A DNA stretch of 64,000 nt, from NCBI GenBank assembly GCA_033398695.1, contig CM065804.1, forward strand, positions 48,763,501 through 48,827,500, in the 5' to 3' direction. The notes under the pieces are model-generated. The model was not told the origin of the DNA and made no database searches. It saw only the letters and a list, made by a program, of their open reading frames with translations. Both the position numbers and the translations under genes were made by a program. Below, piece after piece: positions 58,001 through 64,000 of the stretch. The first letter of the stretch is position 1. Every line of letters begins with the position of its first letter. This DNA comes from Orobanche coerulescens (taxonomy: Eukaryota > Streptophyta > Magnoliopsida > Lamiales > Orobanchaceae).

Positions 58001-58978
58001 CATCACCTCCCCTGAATCCAGCTTCCTACTTTGTTCCAGATCCTGATTCATTGTACAAATGTGAGAACACGCACCGGAATCAAGTATCCAAGAAGTAGAA
58101 TATATAGTTACAGAACAATTTACTTCTAAAACCAGTAGTTCCGTACCTGAAGGAGCATTACGGTCAAGCTTTGCACAGTACCTCTTCCAGTGGCCTAGCT
58201 CACCGCAGTTGAGGCATACATCCGTTTTCTTGGCCCCCTTGCTCTTTTGAACCATTGGGGCCTTGCCCTTTCCCTTGTCGATCTTGGCTATTGGACCTAA
58301 CTGCTTCTTGTTCTTTTTCTTCTTATTCTTGGATTTCCATGTCACAGAAGAAATCACAAGTACAGCTTCATTTCCCTTTGTCTTCATTTGAGACTGGGCA
58401 GTCGTCAGTTTGTTCATTAGCCCAGCTAAGTTACATGCAATCTCATTGCAGTTGAAGTTCATGACAAATTGTGAAAAGGAGTCAGGAAGTGACTGCATGA
58501 TAAGGTCAGTTTAGAGAGATGCATGCATCTGAAAATCAAGAGCTTCCAATCTCTCAATCATCGAGATCATCTTGAGGGCATGGTCCCCAACCCTCTCTCC
58601 TTCCTTCATCCTGGCGCCGAATAATTGCTTCGATATCTCATATCTTGCAGTTCGGCTATGCTCTCCATAGAGCTCAGCTAGGTGCGATAAGATGGCTCTC
58701 GAAGACGTCATCTTTTCATGGGCACATTGAAGCTCATTGGTCATTGAGCCTAACATGTACCCTCGCACTCTTATGTAGTCTTTTATCCATTTCTCATGGG
58801 CATCGCCATCTTCCTGATTGGCTTGGGTTCTTGCAGGAGCTGCTGGGATGTCCGCCTCCAAGACGTATCCCAGCATTTCCATAGTTAGGCCAATCCTCAA
58901 GTTCCGAAGCCAGTCCACATAGTTCGGACCAGTCAGGACGTTCTTTTCAAGTAGTATAGCGAGTGGGTTCATTGTCAT
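55022..58978 (-). pseudogene. Copia Gag-Pol polyprotein, element C (four stops)
   Basis: One continuous frame of 1318 codons. Order: gag domain from MTMNPLAILLEKN; CCHC knuckle CLNCGELGHWKRYC (58175-58216); protease DSG (58073-58081) in WILDSGACSHIC; HHCC integrase domain (WHLRLGH...CESC); integrase core with acids in TDVCG, SDRGGEY and VSERRN; reverse transcriptase with intact YVDD (56018-56029); RNase H. Stops at 58511-58513, 57254-57256, 55673-55675 and 55382-55384; the last replaces the RNase H glutamate in CQAEY. The end codon lies in the first bases of the LTR. Gag would be cut at 155 residues. Dead, but young. Confidence 0.95.
55028..55040 (-). other. Purine tract, element C
   Basis: AAGTGGGAGAT on the minus strand, directly beside the 3' LTR and also coding (VQVGD). 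Confidence 0.75.
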
Positions 58979-60519
58979 ATTGAGAGTTTTGTTAACTGCA
59001 GAAAATAATTTAAGATTCGTTAGTGATTATTTAATTATGATCCGATTAAAGAATTTAAGGACTTTCTTTATTCATAACTCGGCTCCCACTATTTTATCGG
59101 CAATTACACACTCCCATGTTAAATTCGGAAGTCTTTGGTGACTTCATAGTGGTGATCGATTTCTTTACAAAGTTTAATAGAGGGCAACCCATACGGTTTC
59201 TATTCTATTATTCTTTATAAAAGTGGTGTCTAATACCAACCCATCTAATGGATGATTCGATCTTCTTTTACCCCTAGTTCACTTGCCCTCAACCCATTCG
59301 GTTTCTATGGCTCGCTGAACTATCTAAGTTTAAACCGTCAACTCTTATTAGTCTGACAATTGAATCTTACCCGGCAACCCATATGGTTTATAGCGGTTTG
59401 ATTTGTCACAACCAAAGGCATCTAATGCACTCTAGGAATTTATCAACTTTCCCCAAAAATATTACCCCGACATACTCGGAAGAATAATATTCCGGTTTAG
59501 ATTTTAATTTTCCATGAGTTTGACGGAGGGTAGGAAATCTCGTAACCTTTATAACTTAGTGTTTGTAAGTGGGAGTATTAACGCGATTATATGTTACACT
59601 TTGCACATTAATCCGTTTATAAGCGCGGTTTGTCGGTTTGTTTGTTTGTCATACAATATGAAAACATACACAACCTAAAACTAACAACATGTAGTTTATG
59701 GACCGTTCCTAGAACAAAAACATCGTAATCTAATTACATGTCTTCGGTCTTGAATCTTCGTCTTCTCGAGCGGATCTTCCTCCGGTCTTCGTCATTACAT
59801 ATAAATTTTACATTTGAAAAATTGCATCCTATACAAATTTTCTAGTAAAATAAATAGGCTCAAAACGGACTTTACAACCCAATCGAACAAAACAAACGAT
59901 TCAAAACTAGGTCCATGAACTACATCCCCATTCAAAATTAATGCAACAATTACATTAAAATAAATGGCAATAATGATTCATCTAAAATTGATCTAATCAA
60001 CAAAAAATAATCCAACAATTAGAATTAATCCAATTAATTCACTTAACCGTTAATTTTAATTTGCTCCGGACAAAATAAATATTTCATTAAATTAATTCCC
60101 TTAAAATAAAATTACCATAATTATATTTTAGTCAAATTAAATCCAATTTAATTTGTGGAAAATTAATTTACCGAACGAAATATAAAAACGGAGTCGGAAA
60201 ACACAAGGCCGGGCCAAGCCCATGACGGCCGATTGCCATTGACCAATGACCCGGCCCGGCCCATTTAACGGTCCGGCTAATTTTCCGGCTCATTTTTTTT
60301 GTCCCGAATCCAAAAATAATATTTTTTTTAATTTTTATATTACACAATTAAATCAGTTTTTCAAAAGAAAAATAGATTTATATTGTAACATAAAAGCATG
60401 AAAAATAATTTTAAGATGAACAATTAAACATCAACAATTAAAACAATTATGATACTAAATCATAAAAAATAATCAAGCATTCCAAATGCAAATATCGAAT
60501 ATACGATCGCATAGAACTC
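58979..60519 (-). other. Leader of element C
   Basis: About 1.54 kb without genes. Matches the leaders of A and B, with a GC-rich patch at about 60200-60300 and AT-rich repeats near 60000-60180. Confidence 0.75.
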
Positions 60520-60531
60520 TCTCCGATACCA
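60520..60531 (-). other. Primer-binding site, element C
   Basis: TGGTATCGGAGA on the minus strand, one base from the LTR, which here starts TATTGGG (TG to TA change at the end). Confidence 0.88.
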
Positions 60532-60532
60532 C

Positions 60533-62480
60533 TATTGGGATTCAGTGATAAAAATCGAATTACGCAGCGGAAAATAAACCGGTCCAACTGGATAAAACCA
60601 AACCCCAAAAACGGACCGATCAAGCATCATATAAACGAATATAAATAACGAGGATGAAAAACAAAGAATACTTACCCTCGTAGTCCTTTGATAATATAAT
60701 CTTCGAAGGAAAAACCCGAGCAAGCCTTTTCCCGATTACCGACACAAACACGAATCCAATTCGTTGTAGCTTGTTTGGATGATCCAACACCGAAAATGCA
60801 ATGTCTCTACTTCACACGCGTCGGATATTGATAGGAAAAATAGTATGTCAATTCGTTCTCAAAGAACACGGCTAGGAATCGACACAATGTTTTTCTTCTA
60901 TTCTCTTCTTCCTTTTCTTTCTCTCTAAGATGAACCAAGAAATTGAAGAAATTATTTCTCCTCCTCACCAATAAGTCTCACGGATGATGTTATGTGTGTG
61001 TTTGTGTGTTTATTTCACAAGTCATGTTCAAAACAAAGACAAACACACCATTTTTATATAACTAATGAGATAATATTATGAGATATGGAATCTTATCCCA
61101 AGTCATCATCATTTGCCATATAAAATACACCTCACATGTTAGAAAGTAACATGGAAGGTGTGGAGAAGATGAGGGGGGCGGCCCACTTGGTATTAGGTGA
61201 GAAAACGAGCCGAGCCACTCGGTTCGTGTACCGAACATTCGCGTGTCTAGTCCGTTAAATACAGTTCGTTTTATCCCAAATGTATTTATACTTAATTAAT
61301 TAATCTAATTAATTAATTTTATCAAATACAAAATTATAATAATATATTTCCAAGAAATAATTATTTATGAATTAAATTAATTACCCGGTAATTCATTTCA
61401 ATTCACTTGACCGCATGATTTATCAAATAAATCAAATTAGATATCTAATATCTAATATTAATGAAGAGATAATAAATACATATTTATCCATCCAATATCC
61501 TTGTGCGCGACTCTGTAGGTCCGTCTTAGTCGGCAATGGGAGGAAACAATGAGTACGGGTAACACTTAGCCAGTCTAGTGCTTCGTACCGTAACCCAACT
61601 AAGAACGAATGATCGTATCATTCCAAAACCATTATGTCGTGAATACCGTATACGTATAAACCCTTCAATCATATGTCCCGGTCAAGTATTAGGGTCACGG
61701 TAAAGTCAAACCCTATTGTAACTTGACTCTATGCTTTCTGTTAATGCAAACTGAGATCATCGAGCTCTCGTGTATCAAATACAACTAGCTCTAAATGCTT
61801 TGGCCAAAGACTTATAATCTCATTTGCCATTAACCGGATAGGACATTTACCTGCTCACTTACAGGAGAAAGAATTCTATCTTGGTATTCAGTAGAGACTG
61901 CTACTTGCCCACTAAGTTGCATTTCGAGGTTGACCCCACACACCGGCGATTGGATCGAACTACTCTAATAACTAACTTAATGTCACAAGCACATCTCCTA
62001 CTGAAACCTTAAGTCAAAGGTCAACGTATACCTATCACAACCTTTCGATCCAGTCATTAACAATCCCTGAGTGATATCCATGTGACCGAATCGAGGTGAG
62101 TCGTGTTCGAGTATACTAATCTCACTAGCATACATATAACGTGTACTCCCACTAACCCTTAGTGAATACCGGAACTTTACATGTCAAAGTACACGTTATA
62201 CAAGTCTTGTCTAAACTTATTGCCCAGTTAAGTTTTATCGACTTGCGAACGAGTTAAGCATTCGAGCTCTAAACACTTCCAGTGCCTATCTCCTTATCTC
62301 CATAAGGAGTAGAATGTTTGCTCTCAAATGCAAGGACTATTATTCTATATACCAAATCACAATGCCAGTGATATACAATAATATAGAAATAATTATTGCC
62401 TTGTTAAATATTCATATATACAATACATATGATCTCACTCTCTCATCCTCTGAGTGGCATTCGAGGGCATATCCCTAACA
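60533..62480 (-). repeat. 5' LTR of C
   Basis: 1948 bp. It keeps the segment missing from the other LTR (around 61330-61430). The last base pair of the terminal CA is mutated, as described for the primer site. Confidence 0.9.
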
Positions 62481-62542
62481 TCTTGATCCCGCGTGGTCAG
62501 GACAACTTTCGGCGTGATAACGACAGCTAGTCAACTGAGCTT

Positions 62543-62714
62543 TACGTACGTAATCCAATGATACATTACGTGCGTAATTGACAATGTCACTTCGGGCAGT
62601 AGGGCTTGAGAACCCCTTACGTACGTTAACCTTTTGGCAATAACGTACATAACGAAGTTTACATACGTAAACCCTTGGGCATAACGTACGTAATGCCATC
62701 CTGGTGTTATAAAA
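62543..62714 (+). promoter_or_regulatory. Palindrome block and TATA box of K, right part
   Basis: TTTACGTACGTAATC (62543), CATTACGTGCGTAAT, TTACGTACGTTAACC, TAACGTACATAACG, TTACATACGTAAAC and TAACGTACGTAATG, followed by TATAAAA at 62708-62714. A pyrimidine-rich start region follows, then AAGGTAAGT (GT at 62925), a possible splice donor. Confidence 0.7.
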
Positions 62715-63744
62715 TGACATCTCCTTTTTCACTTCTCCCGACCTTTAAATATTTCTCCTCTCCCAAATATCATTCTCCAGCCCTCCTAATCGAATCCTAG
62801 CCTCCCTAGCCGCGTGTTATCATAGTAATAGTGGATTGATCAAGCTCCGGAGAAAGTTTAGAAGGTGTTGTCCTCCCGTTCTTCGTCGTCCTTTGTTGTT
62901 CTTCCTTGTTCCTCATCAAGTAAGGTAAGTTTATCAAACCTTTGAATCCATATCAATGTTAGTTAAGTTGTACTATATTTCAGATGTTTTGGGTAGTTTA
63001 GAACTTTTGATGATGATCGAACCGGTGAAACTAATCATAATTGTTAAACGAAACCTTTCAAGCTAGTATTTTGTATGACTTGTGGTAGTAAACATAATTG
63101 GATTGTAAAACTCATGATCGAACTTGTAAATCACCCACACCATGGAATCGTCATGTTATGGATTATGTTTGTAATCCGATTATCGTATGGTAAACTCGCT
63201 GGTAAATCTTTAATGAATTAGTTATCAATTATCGAATTGGATAGGTAATCAATATTAGGATTTCATGGGAATCGTACTTGTCCGTTCTACCCTAGAGTTA
63301 TGGAATTTCGAGTTGAGTAATTAGCAAGATTACGGGTGGTTATAGTCATAGCAAGAACGTGGGAATAGTGTATAAAAACATTGTGGTTAAAATGATGTGA
63401 AAAATTGAAAATTGGTGGATATAGGATTTAAGTAATTCACATTAAACATAGAATTTTGGGTTCGACATTATGGAACGAACTAGGTTCAGAATCCTAATGG
63501 GACGGGGGCAATTGCCACTATTCGTCACTATCACCATGAGGTATTAATCGACGAATATGTAATAGGTTGAGCTCTCGGTTATGGGCGTTTGAGCCGTTAT
63601 GTTATCAAGAAATTTACTCTCGTTGGAACTAAGGCAAGTGATACCTTGCTCAGTCTATGTTACGATAAATTCCAAAATTTAATGTGTCTCTATTCATGGA
63701 AATTGTATTTCGTTTTACTTGAAAACTTGATTGATGGGCCGATG
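62715..63744 (+). other. K LTR body without genes
   Basis: The leader region of the LTR, AT-rich. I see no open frame with similarity to any domain. Confidence 0.6.
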
Positions 63745-63976
63745 TGTTGAGGGATAAAACCTGAATGGTACCCACATCCGGAGTATTCCTGTGTAGATAC
63801 TTCTGTGACCCTTGGTTGCGACCTTGGGAGTTTATGTGTTGATATATCCGTACAGAACTATGTTGAGGGATAAAACTTGAATGGTACCCACGTCCGGAGT
63901 ATTCCTGTGTAGATACTTCAGTGACCCTTGGTTGCAACCTTGGGAGTTTATGTGTTGATAGAAAAGATAATGTTGA
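63745..63976 (+). repeat. 116-bp tandem duplication in K
   Basis: Two units starting TGTTGAGGGATAAAAC at 63745 and 63861. The related D unit (35645, 35756) has period 111. Confidence 0.8.
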
Positions 63977-64000
63977 GTATGTTGTAATCTAATGCCAAGC

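Larger units (their letters stand above)
53178..62480 (-). mobile_element. Copia element C, nearly intact, minus strand
   Basis: 9303 bp between perfect TCTTG duplications (53173-53177 and 62481-62485). LTRs: 53178-55027 (1850 bp) and 60533-62480 (1948 bp). The interior has all copia domains in one reading frame with four stop codons and no frameshift. It is the best preserved autonomous-type copy here. Confidence 0.93.
52773..64000 (+). mobile_element. Gypsy LTR K, split by C and running off the window
   Basis: Starts TGTAATATCACGGG at 52773 in D2. The LTR continues to 53177, is interrupted by C, and resumes at 62486 to the window end, at least 1.9 kb. It is related to the D LTR (shared palindrome type and a 111-116-bp tandem unit). 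Its interior and other LTR are outside. Confidence 0.7.

Noticed and set aside
1..64000. Host genes, tRNA or rRNA genes
   Set aside because: I looked for non-transposon frames, tRNA cloverleaf boxes and rRNA-like stretches and found none that I can support. The TGGTATC sites are primer-binding sites, not tRNA genes.

Overview
The window looks like plant nuclear DNA made almost entirely of LTR retrotransposons inserted into one another. I see no host gene, tRNA, rRNA, CRISPR array or bacterial-style operon. The evidence for a plant is Ty1/copia polyproteins with plant-type gag, integrase, reverse transcriptase and RNase H. In addition, primer-binding sites matching the 3' end of initiator tRNA-Met (TGGTATC(A/G)GAG) lie beside every long terminal repeat (LTR) whose internal junction is present, and LTRs are 0.8-3.1 kb long. 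Such density and nesting fit repeat-rich, probably pericentromeric, plant heterochromatin; I cannot name the species. The letters A-N are my own labels.

Layout, left half (1-33127). Bases 1-723 are the end of a minus-strand gypsy LTR lying in the leader of copia element A. A (724-21002, 5' end outside the window) is split by copia element B (2858-19074). B is split inside its reverse transcriptase by E (9355-16602), a minus-strand gag-only element arranged as LTR-body-LTR-body-LTR. A ends in a truncated LTR (19936-21002) that abuts a fragment of a SIRE-like element J (21003-22625, minus). J lies in the 3' end of a second SIRE-like element I (22626-33127), whose LTR is split by the gag-only gypsy element H (23182-32186).

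Layout, right half (33128-64000). Gypsy debris (33128-33929) leads into gypsy element D (33930-52772). The first LTR of D holds the gag-only gypsy element G (35760-48478, minus), and the left LTR of G holds the gag-only element F (37138-41230, minus). The second LTR of D is cut by gypsy LTR K (52773 to beyond 64000), which is split by the nearly complete minus-strand copia element C (53178-62480). Exact 5-bp target duplications support E (TGGAC), H (TAACG), G (GTGTT), F (GTTGA) and C (TCTTG). B has an imperfect one (TCATA/TCATG).

How the parts relate. A, B and C are autonomous-type copia elements, all broken. E, F, G and H carry gag but no pol and would need enzymes from elsewhere. F has an intact 514-aa gag with two zinc knuckles and a TATA box in its 5' LTR.

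The most unusual feature is that unrelated elements share one promoter design. Clusters of short palindromes lie just upstream of the TATA-like box, and each family uses mainly one palindrome: TTACGTACGTAA in E, D, K and I; TAGCGTGCGCTA in F and G; GTGCCGCGGCAC in the first gypsy LTR; GGCCGTGTCG arms in H; and AGCATTAAATGCT in J. The block changes motif between related LTRs and is much more variable than its flanks between sister LTRs of one element.
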